Assembly (NCBI GenBank): GCA_933228675.1
Contig: OW121740.1
Span: forward strand, 30,219,632-30,283,631
Length of the DNA stretch: 64,000 nt
Source: Stomorhina lunata
Lineage: Eukaryota; Arthropoda; Insecta; Diptera; Rhiniidae
Reading direction: 5' to 3'
The position numbers and the translations under genes were made by a program. This document shows, piece after piece, positions 51,874 through 63,840 of this stretch. The stretch's first letter is position 1; each line of letters opens with the position of its first letter. The notes beneath the pieces were generated by a model, which was given only the letters and a program-made list of their open reading frames with translations, did no database searches and was not told where the DNA came from.

Positions 51874-52818
51874 CGGTCTTATGCAAACAAATTTAACAAC
51901 GATTGGTAAACTAAAATTAAGCAAAATTCTTTAAAGTATTATCCCAAAACGATTGTTAGCTTAACAAACCGATGTTAATCTTTTGTTAACATCAAATAAT
52001 TTAAAGTAGCTGTCTACATAATTTAAAGCTACGTTAAATATTTTATTGTTTAGACAAATAATATTTTGTGAAAACTTTTAAAGAAAATATTTAAGATTTC
52101 AGACTTTTCTGATAAAAAATAACATTTTTGCAAAATTTAGTTATCACATTCTTTCTAATTTGCTATTTTTTTTTATCATATAAAAGGTTTCGGGGGTGGG
52201 GAATTTATGAAATATAATTTCCATGATATTTCATACTCTATTTTACATATTTCATACTAAAATCAAACTTTTCAAAGAAATTGTTAATACAAATTTTAAT
52301 TTTTAACAAAAAATTCGTGTTTTCAACAAAAAACAGACATCGGTCAATGAAATTTACAAAAAACATTATAGTGATGTATATATACTCAACATGAGTTAAA
52401 AGTACTCGAATTTTAAATAATCGGTTTAAACCCTTAGTAAAAATTTGCTTATTTAATATTTTACTGTATTATAAATATGTTTAGTTTATGCTTTTATATA
52501 ACATAAACATAATTTTACATTAAGAAAAGAAGAAAAATGTTATTTTATATTAAAAACATACAAAACATTATTTTAAAATTCGATTACCCGGAGGAAACAA
52601 TGAATAATTAATTCGTTGTTTTGTATATTTAACTATAAAGAGACAAGAGAGAATGACGATGTTGCCAGCATTAACATGTAAAATTGACTTGACGTATTCA
52701 TTAGTTAAAGAACTGTTTTTGGATACTATTTTTTAACAATCGTTTGTTAGCCTTAAAGTATTTGGTAACTAACGTGTTCTTTAAGCAATATTTACGATTT
52801 TTTTTTAACATAAGACCG
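51874..52818 (+). mobile_element. 945-bp MITE, TTA target duplication
   Basis: It begins CGGTCTTATGCAAAC and ends AACATAAGACCG, so the outer about 10 bp are inverted repeats, with looser complementarity inside (AACGATTG, TTAAAGTATT). TTA flanks both sides (51871-51873, 52819-52821), as in the TWA duplications of PIF/Harbinger elements. No ORF. A second copy lies at 53138-54081 in the opposite orientation. Confidence 0.75.
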
Positions 52819-53137
52819 TTAAGTTTTAAATAGCTTACCAATATGTTTGTGTCAACCAAAATGTCGTTTGAGAAAGGCTATATCGCGGTATATACCTCAA
52901 ATTCTCTAATAATATTCTAATTTCGATGACTCCTAAAAAGACAGTCAACATTTAATCGTAACTGCTATGACTTAGATATATTATGTAAATAGCTGCTTTT
53001 ACCCGGCGTTGCCCGGGTTGATAGTAAAAGTTTTTTACTTGTATTTCCATATGACTTTAGTGATTGGCGGTAATCCACATTAATGTGTGCTTTAAGCATT
53101 TTCGAAAGCAACACTTTTCGTGTATAATAAAGATTAA
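52819..53137. other. Spacer between inverted MITE copies
   Basis: 319 bp of unrelated sequence. It contains the palindrome ACCCGGCGTTGCCCGGGT at about 53001-53018, unusually G/C-rich for this window. Such a box is seen at ends of several animal repeats, but no element could be delimited here. Confidence 0.5.
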
Positions 53138-54081
53138 CGGTCTTATGTTAAAAAAAATCTTAAATATTGCTTAAAGAACACGTTAGTTACCAAATACTTT
53201 AAGGCTAACAAACGATTGTTAAAAAATAGTATCCAAAAACAGTTCTTTAACTAATGAATACATCAAGTCAATTTTACATGTTAATGCTGGCAACATCGTC
53301 ATTCTCTCTTGTCTCTTTATAGTTAAATATACAAAAAAAAACGAATTAATTATTCATTGTTTCCTCCGGGTAGTCGAATTTCTAAATAATGTTTTGTATG
53401 TTTTTAATATAAAATAACATTTTTCTCTTTTCTTAATGTAAAATTATGTTTATGTTATATAAAAGCATAAACTAAACATATTTATAATACAGTAAAATAA
53501 TAAATAGACAAATTTTTACTAAGGGTTTAAACCGATTATTTAAAAATCGAGTACTTTTAACTCATGTTGAGTATATATACATCACTATAATGTTTTTTGT
53601 AAATTTCATTGACCGATGTCTGTTTTTTGTTGAAAACACGAATTGTTTGTTAAAAATTAGAATCTGTATTATCAATTTTGTTGAAAAGTTTGGTTTTAGT
53701 ATGAAATATGTAAAATTGAGTATGAAATATCATGGAAATTATATTTCATAAAATCCCCACCCCCGCAACCTTTTATATGATAAAAAAAATAGCAAATTAG
53801 AAAAAATATGATAACTAAATTTAGCAAAAATGTTATTTTTTATTAGAAAAGTCTGAAAACTAAAATATTTTCTTTAAAGGTTTTCACAAAATATTATTTG
53901 TCAAAACAATAAAATATTTAACGTAGCTTTAAATTATGTAGACAGCTACTTTAAATTATTTGATGTTAACAAAATATTAACATCGGTTTGTTAAGCTAAC
54001 AATCGTTTTAGGATAATACTTTAAGGAATTTTGCTTAATTTTAGTTTACCAATCGTTGTTAAATTTTTTTGCATAAGACCA
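53138..54081 (-). mobile_element. 944-bp MITE, inverted second copy, TAA duplication
   Basis: This is the reverse complement of 51874-52818 along its whole length with scattered substitutions (CGGTCTTATGTTAAAAAAA start, GCATAAGACCA end). TAA flanks both ends (53135-53137, 54082-54084). With the first copy it forms a 2.2-kb inverted repeat with a 319-bp loop. Confidence 0.78.
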
Positions 54082-54084
54082 TAA

Positions 54085-55469
54085 GAAATTTGTGTACAAT
54101 TAGGTACCTATATCTCACATGATGATATAGAATTCACCTTTCATTAAATATCTTCATTTTTATAAATATTGATCCAATTTACAATTTTTTAAAAAATTAT
54201 TCTAAAATTTCTAAACATTTGCCATGTATAGGAAACTAAGCAGATTAAAAAGTACTTTACAATATTCTCACGATATTATTTCTTAACAGACATATGAACT
54301 TATGTAGGTACTGGCTATGATTTGAGTGATTTAACTCTATTATTAATGGCCAAAATATGCTTAAACATGCAAAGAATAAATCGATCACTTAAAGAAAGAA
54401 ACCAAAAAGATCCGTTTGAACAATCATCAACCTACATACTCGTAGTCTATAAGAACCACAAAAAAAGCTTAAGAAAAAAAATTACGAGTAGATGCACTTT
54501 ATACGATCACTACTCACTCCAACACCACAGAGCAATTATATTTATGTTCAATACTTTTTGCTTTTATTTTATTTTTTTCGGCTCTTACTGCAAAATTGCC
54601 AATAATGAGACATGAAAAACTAAAGCTTTAGAGCAAGAGCCATAATGGATTGTAGAAGATTGGTATCAATTGCAGGTCAATACCTCTGTAGACAAATGTA
54701 AGTAAGAAGCAAAAACGCCTTTCAACGTATTTCGAAAAACAAAAAACAAATCGCGACTGAAATATGTACTCGGTGAAACATACAACAACACCACAAGAAA
54801 ATACTGCCGCTCAATGGCAACAAACAACACTACTGTAACGGCAACAACAAGTATAATATGAATAAGGTATAATTTAGTTGTGGCATGATGATGGTAAAAA
54901 TTATACGAGGGATTCCCTAGTTTGCTTATGGGGTCCTTAATTGCAAACAGACAGACATTGCGAAGACAAGTAAATTTCGAGCTGAGGAGATGACTTAGAG
55001 AAAACAATAACAAATCGACAACAAACCAGCCAAAATTTAGATGTATGCATAACAAAAGTGTTGCCATATTTCACTAGAATTGTTAAGAGGGATATTTAAA
55101 CGAGTTGCACTGTGGGTTAGAAGAGACTTAAAATATGTGTAAACCCTTGGTAGGGTGTTGTTGTTCTACAGGAACCTCAGGAAAACAAATTGAAATGCCT
55201 TTAACAGACTCTCGGCAAAGACTCTTAAGATATTGCACTCCATACTCTTTTTTTTTTTTTTTTGTCAAAATTGAAACAAAAATGGATAAAAATATTGAAA
55301 AACACATATACTCACAAACCAACATACATTTCATGAGCACGTGTGTGAGCCTTAGCTTTCTCACATTAGATAATAGTCTAAATTTCTTGTTTCTTTTTTA
55401 TGAGACTTATCGAAAAAACCAAACAAAAAATCTATGTAAGAGTGTGCAACATCTTTATATTATAGAGTC
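54085..55469. other. Spacer, no gene recognised
   Basis: AT-rich DNA. Open frames at 54322-54615 (+), 54666-55067 (-) and 55135-55470 show no recognisable domain. The region just before 55470 could hide the 5' part of the retroelement below, but no endonuclease motif was identified. Confidence 0.45.
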
Positions 55470-58400
55470 TTTGCTCTCGGACATCAAGGCAGCTAGCATT
55501 GCCCTAAGTGTATTTATCCTAGAGGAAGCGGATGCCGTAGAGTCACTGCTTACGAATAGTTACATAGATAGTTACAATAGCTGTTGTCCACTAACTTTTC
55601 TAGACAAAAGAACAAAAGCCTAGATGGTGTTAGAAGGATCTTAAAGATCTCAGAGCCAAGGCTAGAGGACTGCTCTATAAAGCCGATCTTACCCGTTTGG
55701 ATCGGGATTAGACAAACTACAAAGTGATTTTCAGCAGGATCTCAAAAACGTTAAACGGACCACATAGCAAGTCTAGTGTTAGACTCGATAAATGAACTGT
55801 CCAGATTTAGAAGAATTTTATTTAGAGCCCCATGGTCCCGGATTCATCTAAGAATCGAACAGATCTCCGACTATTGTCTATCTATTGTATTTTCATCTAT
55901 AGGCTAGAATTTTAAGCTAATTAGTCTGATATATTTTTTCTAAAAACACTCGACCGACTGATGGACCTTTATCTTAGGAACTCTTTAGAAACTCGCAACA
56001 TAAGTTGCGCTCAACATGCTTACCTTTAAGGTAAATCTGTCAAATGTGTACTTCATGATGTGAGCAGTTTTATTGAAAAAGGCCCTAATGTCAATGCTTT
56101 TTCATTGGCTGCTTTCCTTAATATTAAAGGGGTTTTCAATAACATCACAACTAATGCCATTAAAGGCTCACTTAATAATATGGGTTTCTAGATTGGCCGT
56201 CAACGTCATTCTCAGAAGATTTGACCATCTGGGAAAAAATATTGCATTCTATGATGATGACGTAGTGGTAGTTGTATTAGGCACGTTCTTGAAAGCGAAA
56301 TCTATCTTCCTAGGCCAGTGGAAAAGAACTGGGAGTAAATCCCGAAAAAAACTGACTTAGTTTTATTTACCAGAAGGTACAAAGTAGATACCTTCAAACT
56401 TATTCTTCTGTTATCCTTGACTCCCAGTGGAGCATAAGGCCTTCTTTTATATCGGACTCTATTGCGAGATCTTAGGCATACGTCATTCCATGAATAGTTT
56501 GCTGCTTGCAACTCCGCACCAATTCACCTTCACCATGTTCTACCAGGCTAACCAACGCGACGGCCGCTTCCTGCTGTTGTCGAGCAATGTTGGTACAAAG
56601 TAGATACCTTCAAACTTCTTCTTCTGTTATCCTTGACTCTATTGCGAGATCTTAGGCATACGTAATTCCATGAATAGTTTGCTGCTTGCAACTTCGCAGC
56701 AATTGACCTTCTCCACGTTATAGCAGGCGCACCGTCGCATTGGACCTCTTCCCTGCGCTTGTCAAGCAATGTTGGTAGTTGACTTTCGAAGTGTGTGGCC
56801 TATCCACCGCCATTTCCAATGACATGCCTCTATAGAAACAGGGATTTGGTTTGACGCGTTTGGTAGATCTTCATTTATATGCGATGCAATCCCACGATTT
56901 TTTAAGGATTTGCCGTAAACCTTTATTTGCAAAGTTTTGTAGGCGCTTATCGATGGCATTTGTAAGTTTCTAAGTTTCGCATCCGTAACACAGGATGGAC
57001 TTAAAACTCAAACTACCCGATAAGTAAGAACTAAGACTGAGGACTAAGTCCAATAGTTTGGTTTTGGATTTAAGCAACTACAGACCAATTCTAACTTATG
57101 ATTCTGCAGTACAATTGAAATGTGAAATTAAAAGTCAGCCTTTGATGTTTTCCTTATTCCCTTTGGATCTATTCATTAAGAGAGTAACAGCTAGAAGTCT
57201 ACTAAGGTTGTATGAATTAGTCATACTTAAGTACTGATTTGTAGGATACACTAGTTTATTGAACCTTACAGGGTCACCGTCACCCATAACAGTCTTCTTA
57301 GACAAGGAGTTATTGTTAAGTTCGAAATCGGGAAACGCTATCCCCGATAAAGTCAAATGGGAGGGTCAGCAATCGCTCTTTCATTGCAAATCGATCTTCT
57401 CAGATGGCTCTCTGATGGATATCGACACGGGCGCGGATGTTTTTCTAAAAGAACAAGGCATAAGGAAATCGCATAGGCTTACGGATGAATGCAGTGTCTG
57501 CCAGGCAAAAAATCTTTACCGGTAATTCCGATGTACAGATGTATCTGTAAATAACGAGGTGACCATCTATGTCGACAGTCAGGCTGCACTTAAAGCTCTG
57601 ATATAACAAAATATCATATCCAAATTAGTTAGGAAATGTCGATTTGCTCCGATAGGCTTCTTATCCAGTTTCAAGATTAGACTATGTTGGATTCCTGTTC
57701 CATGTGACATTAAAGGCAACAAAGTTGCAGTTTTGCTCTGAGAAATAAGACTAAGTAAGTTTTCCGGTCACTGTGACACTAAAGACAACGAAGTTGCTGA
57801 GAAGGCCGTAAGACAAGGCTCTAGCCAAGAATACAAGTTTACAAATAATTTGAGATGCTGAATTCGAATCCGGTTTTCGATTTTCAAAATTGTTTCTAGT
57901 TTGTAAGTTCGCGCATGTTGGAAGCACTACGTTATCGTAATGACATTTAGCTGCTGGCCTCGCTAGAAACATTATTTAGGCCGCCAGAAGCCTGCACGAA
58001 TGTTGCAAAATGTTTAACGTCCAATAAAGCAGAACAATGGGTATAATTTCAAGATGTTGTTACAACCTTCTTAGTAACTGCAAATCTCCGGATTTCAGGC
58101 AGATAATCGACAGTTTTTTTGATAAATTATTGCAAAATTGCAGCTCGAATGTCGCATTCACTGCATTCCTATCTATAATTTTTTCCTGAAAACTTTAGTG
58201 GTTTAAGCTACAAGCAAGGAGTGTCACGACTCTAAGATTTGATGAAAATCGAAAAACAATACCAAACATTTTAGGACAAGGTCATGATGAGTGACAGTAT
58301 AAGCGACCCAGTTCAACTGTTCTTCATTTCTAATTTAAAACCTGGCTTGGTTGCTAAGATCCAAAACAGTGTATACTTGTGAAATAAATACACTCGGGAC

Positions 58401-58720
58401 AGAAATAGCTCTGCCTATATGTCACTTCTATATGAATGTTAATTCTTAAATCACTGTATAATATCTAGGGCTTTATGGCCTTATATAGATATAGGCTGAT
58501 CCAAGTCTTTGCTATGTCTTAGAAGAACTAATCTAAGGAAATTTATAGGCATGCTAACCGGCCACTGTGTCCTGAATTCTAAGGTTGGATGGAGCAATTC
58601 AGGGTATCTGCAGATTGTATTCAGACGAGGTTTCGTCGAAATCAGTTGAGAATATCCTCTGTCACATACTACAGAATTAGGTTGTTTATATGTAAGAGAA
58701 GCCTAATATTGACCTAACTT
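55470..58720 (+). pseudogene. Non-LTR retrotransposon relic with RNase H
   Basis: Plus-strand fragments in several frames appear in the order of a non-LTR ORF2. First the linker CCPLTF...KDLRA+ARGLLYKADLTRLDRD (55575-55710). Then reverse transcriptase LKTLDRLMDLYLRNSLETRN (55950-56000), AFLNIKGVFNNITTNAIKG (56112-56170) and the catalytic YxDD box as FYDDDVVVVV (56247-56276). Then RNase H FSDGSLMDIDTGA (57392-57432) and VDSQAALKAL (57568-57600). Finally the C-terminal LRKFIGMLTGHCVLN (58533-58580). Many stops and shifts make it dead. An RNase H domain points to I/LOA-like clades. The RNase H C-terminal phrase (CDIKGN / CDTKDN) occurs twice (57705, 57773). Antisense fragments of another element interrupt it at about 56400-57000. 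Confidence 0.8.
56403..56980 (-). pseudogene. Antisense fragments of a second non-LTR element
   Basis: The minus strand reads HWKWRWIGHTLRKSTTNIA (56770-56830), then TWRRSIAAKLQAANYSWNYVCLRSRNRV (56640-56725). A duplicated copy reads LQAANYSWNDVCLRSRNRV (56450-56511). The W-RW-GH-LR and TWRR...W...RNR phrases are known from C-terminal parts of insect and other animal non-LTR polyproteins. The segment starting TACAAAGTAGATACCTTCAA occurs at about 56377 and 56591, a 213-bp tandem duplication that joins it with the flanking plus-strand element. Confidence 0.65.
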
Positions 58721-60044
58721 GACCCACTGTGCCTCTCAGAAAACAAATCACTATTTTAGAATGACAAATTAGTCTGCCAAAGCAGAATGATCTCTTTGTT
58801 TAGCTTAAGGGTAGTTGGTGTTTTATGGAGTTGGCTATGGCAAAGTTGGTAGTTGCAGCAGCCGTACAGTGGTATTAGATGTGTTTGTACATGAAACGTT
58901 TTGGCAACATTATTATTGCATGTAGCAAGTGTTTATTGATCGATCACGCTGCAACACAATTTGCCTGTTGCCAATTTTTTTTGTTTTTTTTTTTTTTGCA
59001 AAAAAATTACTAGATATATTTTAGGTATAAACAAATGAATAAATATTTTCTTTAACGGGCTAAAGCATACCAAAGTTAAGAACTCTGTTGAAAATGATGA
59101 GTGATGACGACTACCAAGATGATAATGATGATGATGATTTCGTTTACCTCAATAAAATGAAATTGTATTTTTGTTTAATATTAAATTTTTTCCTTTGAAA
59201 AACTTTAAAGAAGATGTGTCTGAATATAATAAAAATATTATAAGAAAAAATTACCGTACAAAACATTTTTGTGGTTTTATAGATTTAGAGAGATTTTGGT
59301 TTTGTTGGCTGGTGAAGGTGTTGATTTGATTAACAACAAAAAAATGTTGTTTTATTGTTGTTGTTGTGTTTGTCCTTTATTAATGTTGCTGCTGCAGCCG
59401 TTATTGCACTTACATTTTAAAAGAAATCGTGATGATACTTTATGTACAAAAAAAAAAAACTTTAGCAAAATATTTCTTTTTGGTTTAAAATTTTGTATGT
59501 TAATCTTAAAGTTTCTATATATATTTTGTATGATTTTTTCTTTTTTAATGTAGATTTCATCTAGTCAATATTTTCTTCATTTCTTTAAAGTACTTTGGAA
59601 ACCCACGTAAGTATTCACTCAACCGCCATCAATTTGGAGCGTAACATGTGAAAAATGATTTGACTTTAATGATGGCCACTGAGTGATTGCAGAGTACGAG
59701 AAGATTTTTTTGGTTTGTGGTAATCATGTTTTGTTTGAATTTTTTTCAAGGAAATTTTTGAATATAGCCTTAAAACTTTGTGGTTGGAAAGTTAAATTTG
59801 GGGATTACTTTATCTATTATACGCTATTGCATGTATATTGACTACATCCAAAACAATATTCTGGTGTACAGGACATGACTCTAGTGCAATGAGCTTAAGA
59901 ACATAAAGTGTTTGAACGACTTAACGACTATGCTCAACAAGACTAATGTTTGGGGTTAGATCGAACCTCTAATCAGATAGTTACCTCTAGCCAAAGTCTC
60001 TATAACATAAAGATGTTACACTTCCATACATCAATATATACATT
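58721..60044. other. Spacer, no gene recognised
   Basis: AT-rich DNA with poly-T near 58980-59000 and a short GAT/GATGAT run at 59118-59142. No supported gene. Confidence 0.5.
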
Positions 60045-60200
60045 CTCAACTCTATTGCCTCATTAGAGCATCGTCGTAATGTGGGTTGCGTTTCACTGTT
60101 CTATCGCTACTGTAACGGCATGTGCTCAAACGAAATTAGGAATCGTTTTTCGATTTTTGACAAATCATGATGTAGTCGCTTTTCTTGCTCGTCGCTAATA
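60045..60200 (+). pseudogene. Non-LTR retrotransposon C-terminal fragment
   Basis: The frame reads LEHRRNVGCVSLFYRYCNGMCSNEI (60062-60140) and continues with frameshifts. The HRR-VGC-SLFYRYYNG-CS phrase is familiar from the C-terminus of insect non-LTR reverse-transcriptase polyproteins. No reverse transcriptase core adjoins it, so this is an orphan fragment. Confidence 0.6.
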
Positions 60201-60418
60201 TCACATAAGTTTTCTGGAAAAATTCGAGATGGGAATAGAGTAAATTTATTTTGTAAGACATTCAAGCTCAAATCTTGCAATAATTTTGCAACAAACTATC
60301 GATTATCCGCTTGAAATCTGCTGCAGTTCATCGGATGTTTAACATTTTGCAAAATTTCTGTCGGCGACGCCAATAGCTGACTATCACAATCTAGAAACAT
60401 TAAGATTTGTTCTCATCT

Positions 60419-61725
60419 CGTCGTGCGAGAGCGTATGTGCTCTATCCGGCATTTTACACATTTTGAGTTAATGATGCCACTTTAGGTTTTTGACCCTAAA
60501 TTTCTAAAATCTGCAATCCGTTTTCAGCTACCTCGTCTAGTTTCTGAGAAAAATAGTGTCTGTTTTTTCTATATCCTTCAGAACAGATTTTTTTGTGATA
60601 TCTTGCTCTATACGCGACATATATGGTGTAAAAATCTAAATCAAATTCTATCGTGTAATGGCGAAATTCAACAAGAGCTTTTATGATACTTGTGTTCTCC
60701 ACGTTTATTTCTTCTAGAATCTTTGTAGGTTATATTCGGATCTCACTTCTGAGGATGTAAAGGCGAAATTAAATAACAGCTTTTATGACACTTGTGTTCT
60801 CCACGTTTATTTCTTCTAGAATCTTTATAGGTTATATTCGGATTCAATTCAATACGACCGTTCGACACGTTTATTTGTTCTAGAATCTTTGTAGGTTATA
60901 TTCAGATCCCACTTCTGAGGATGTAATAGTGCATGTTTTTTTCTATATGCTTCAGAACAGATTTTTTTTGTGATATCTTGCTCTATACGCGACATATATA
61001 TGGTGTAAAAATCTAAATCAAATTCTATCGTGTAATGGCGAAATTCAACAAGAGCTTTTATGATACTTGTGTTCTCCACGTTTATTTCTTCTAGAATCTT
61101 TGTAGGTTATATTCGGATCTCACTTCTGAGGATGTAAAGGCGAAATTAAATAACAGCTTTTATGACACTTGTGTTCTCCACGTTTATTTCTTCTAGAATC
61201 TTTGTAGGTTATATTCGGATCCCACTTCTGAGGATGTAATAGCTGGATTCAATTCAATACGACCGTTCGACACGTTTATTTGTTCTAGAATCTTTGTAGG
61301 TTATATTCGGATCCCACTTCTGAGGATGTAATAGCTGGATTCAATTCAATACGACCGTTCGACACGTTTATTTGTTCTAGAATGTCTTTTAGTTTTACAA
61401 AATCTCCTCAATTCAGAGGCGCTTAAAAGGTATGTCTCTAAACAGAGTTGATCAGAAAGTATTATAATTTATGTTTTGACAATTATATGGCGTTCTAGTA
61501 TTTAAAATTATATTTAATAGATGGGGCTAACTTATCGAAACTAAATATGATATTAATATAAATGATAGATGGCCTTAAGACATTAAATTATCACTACAAT
61601 ACGAATTACATATACAAAATACATTACAATCGTAATGTTTTTTAGAAAAATTTAGTTAAAACTTCAAGATCGATTTGCTCAAAATGCATTTTGGGCATAT
61701 AGAGCACATAAACTTCCGCACGACT
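60419..61725. mobile_element. MITE enlarged by internal tandem repeats
   Basis: The ends match 10796-11114: CGTCGTGCGAGAG, GTATGTGCTCTATCC on the left; CATATAGAGCACATAAAC, CGCACGAC on the right. The first 130 bp and the last 75 bp are collinear with the 320-bp copy. Between them about 800 bp of tandem repeats (60563-61385) have been added. Confidence 0.8.
60563..61385. repeat. Nested tandem repeats, 374-bp and 92-bp units
   Basis: A unit of about 374 bp is duplicated (TTCAGAACAG at 60577 and 60951). It contains the phrase CACGTTTATTTSTTCTAGAATC many times. At the right end a 92-bp unit (AGCTGGATTCAATTCAATAC) is repeated at 61241 and 61333. Identical 28-residue translations at two places on the minus strand are a result of the duplication. 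Confidence 0.88.
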
Positions 61726-61962
61726 ATCTGTTTTGATCCAAAAGCTTACCATAATTTGTAAACTTGTGTTTCAAAAACTTCACATGGACAGCCAGCGACC
61801 AGAACGTACCTATTTAATGTACTCAAGAATTGACTAAAATTTATATTCCGAGAGGTTGATAAAGGTTGGCCAAGGTCTGAGCCTAATTGCAGACTCAGTG
61901 CCTTGACATTTTCCTCCGGTAGTTACCTGCGAAGATAAACAACCCTTGCGTCACGATATGTA

Positions 61963-62029
61963 AGAATAAGGTACACCTTTGAAGAAAATGTGGTCATTAT
62001 ACCTTTTCTTCAAAGGTGTACCTTATTCT
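61963..62029. repeat. Perfect 26-bp hairpin
   Basis: Arms 61963-61988 and 62004-62029 (AGAATAAGGTACACCTTTGA...) are perfectly complementary with a 15-nt loop. Pairing ends sharply outside. It could be a recent small inverted duplication or a hairpin RNA; no further support. Confidence 0.85.
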
Positions 62030-63472
62030 ACTTTTTCTCAGAGTCATTGACAGACTTGATAAAACCGAACCGAAAACACGGACTGCCAAGTCTCTGAAAT
62101 GTACTAGAGACATTTCTGAACAGTAGAAAGTACTCTATTTCTAAGGAGCCTAACAAAAAGTTGCGATTGGCCTATGACCCGTCGGCATCTAACAAAGGTT
62201 TGGCTTTGGAAAAGGTTTAAAAATATCGCCTGGTAATAGCGGTTATGCTGCGCACGTACGTAGCTCATTGCCTCAGGAGACAAGCGTTTTGTTGAGTATT
62301 GTCATGAAGCTGTAAAAGAAGGGAGTGTATAGCCAGTAGTAGTTTTGATTGTCGTTATTTTATGTTAGCTCAAGAATAGCTAAGGGATGTATATCCCAAA
62401 ATGCATTGATCTACTATACTCATCTTCCAAGTCTTGAAATAAATCTTTTCGAAAACATTGTAGTATTCACTTCACTCGATCTAATCTTCTTGGGAATTTT
62501 GAAAGCCAATGTTAAGTCTATCTTTTTGTTTTGCCAACTCCATCATGGATTCACTGGAACATCGTTAGAAATCATCCATTTGAGGAAAATTGGAAAACGG
62601 ATTAATTATGGGGAAAATTATTTTTTTAAACGAACTTTTCGTATGTTAGATACCTTTCACGCGTAACTGTTTCCCTCTAGTTATGATATAAATTAATGAA
62701 TCAAAGATCTCCAAACTTAACCCCCAATATCCTCCTTTCTTTAACCTACCTTCCATATTACAGTACAAAATTTTGCATATGTTGGAGTCCTACCTAGTCT
62801 AAAAAATGGTGACACTTCATGAATGGTTATAGGTTTAATAATGAGGTAGGATTCGGAGTCTTCTCCAAAAATATGGTATGAAGATCTGCTTTTTACTGAA
62901 GAGCTTTTTAGGTCAAAATTCTGGTTATTAAAAAGTAGCAATACGTACAATGTTCTCAAGGGGGATAAATAAATGCTCTGACAAAGTTATGATTAAATTT
63001 GTGTATGGTTTCTGTTTTCCAGAATTCAATATCATTCACCAGCTGTCAATTTTCGAAGATCTTGAAAGATCTACTTTTTCACATTCAGGTCCACCAACAA
63101 ACCATATATAACTAGTACCGTCTTTATGGTATATCTGTTGCTCTTTGGGTCAAACTAAACTACAAGTTTACAAGCTACAATTACAAGTCTAATTCTTACA
63201 AGTGCTGTACAATTGTGTTTCATTAAAATTTTCACAACAATTGTAGCTTTTTGGACTTGTAAACTACAATTTCTACAATTACAATTTCTAAAATTACAAT
63301 TATAATAAAATAAAATATTTTGATAAATATATGGAGTCAAATAAAAAATACAATTTTTATGAAATATTATATAGGGCGTCTCGACAAAATAAAGTTCGCC
63401 GTACAACATCGAATATAAAGCATTGCTATGAGGCAGTTTCGAATTTTTTTTTTTTTTTTAATTTTTTTCGTT
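62030..63472. other. Spacer, no gene recognised
   Basis: A 105-codon frame at 62349-62666 (+) shows no recognised domain. A run of CTACAATTACAAGT-type short direct repeats lies at 63155-63305. No RNA gene. Confidence 0.5.
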
Positions 63473-63840
63473 GCACATTGGGGTCGCCAAAATACATTTT
63501 TCGTTATATCTTCGGAATTTACAGTCGGATCTCAAAGTGTAATATATCGATGTTTTTGTCTCGAGGAGACCAACATTTTCTTGAGACCCGTCAAAAATAC
63601 ATCAAACTTGGATCTTTTCAAAACATAATTGATTAAAAGATTTTAAATTTTTATAATTCTTGTTGTATGAGTTAAGATATATTGGGTAGGTACTATGTAG
63701 AAGAATGTATTTAAGGACAATGATTAATATTGCAAAACATTGGCCTTCGTTAGACAAAAACATCGATATATTACACTTTAAGATCCGACAGTAAATGGCG
63801 AAGATATAACGAAAAATGTATTTTGACGATCCCTATGTGC
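63473..63840. mobile_element. Inverted-repeat (MITE-like) element
   Basis: Arms of about 100 bp (63473-63575 and 63735-63840) are roughly 90% complementary. Shared boxes are AAAATACATTTTTCGTTATA, GTCGGATCT and GTGTAATATATCGATGTTTT. The spacer is about 160 bp. Outer boundaries and target duplication could not be fixed, and the element may run to about 63960. Confidence 0.7.

Noticed and set aside
54322..55067. Plus- and minus-strand frames of 97 and 133 codons
   Set aside because: Overlap low-complexity DNA, no recognised domain, and no conserved start or splice context.
60496..61079. Two minus-strand frames with identical first 28 residues
   Set aside because: Explained by the 374-bp tandem duplication inside a MITE; start codons are not ATG and no domain is seen.
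62349..62666. 105-codon plus-strand frame
   Set aside because: No recognisable family, no intron or promoter signals, ordinary AT-rich composition.
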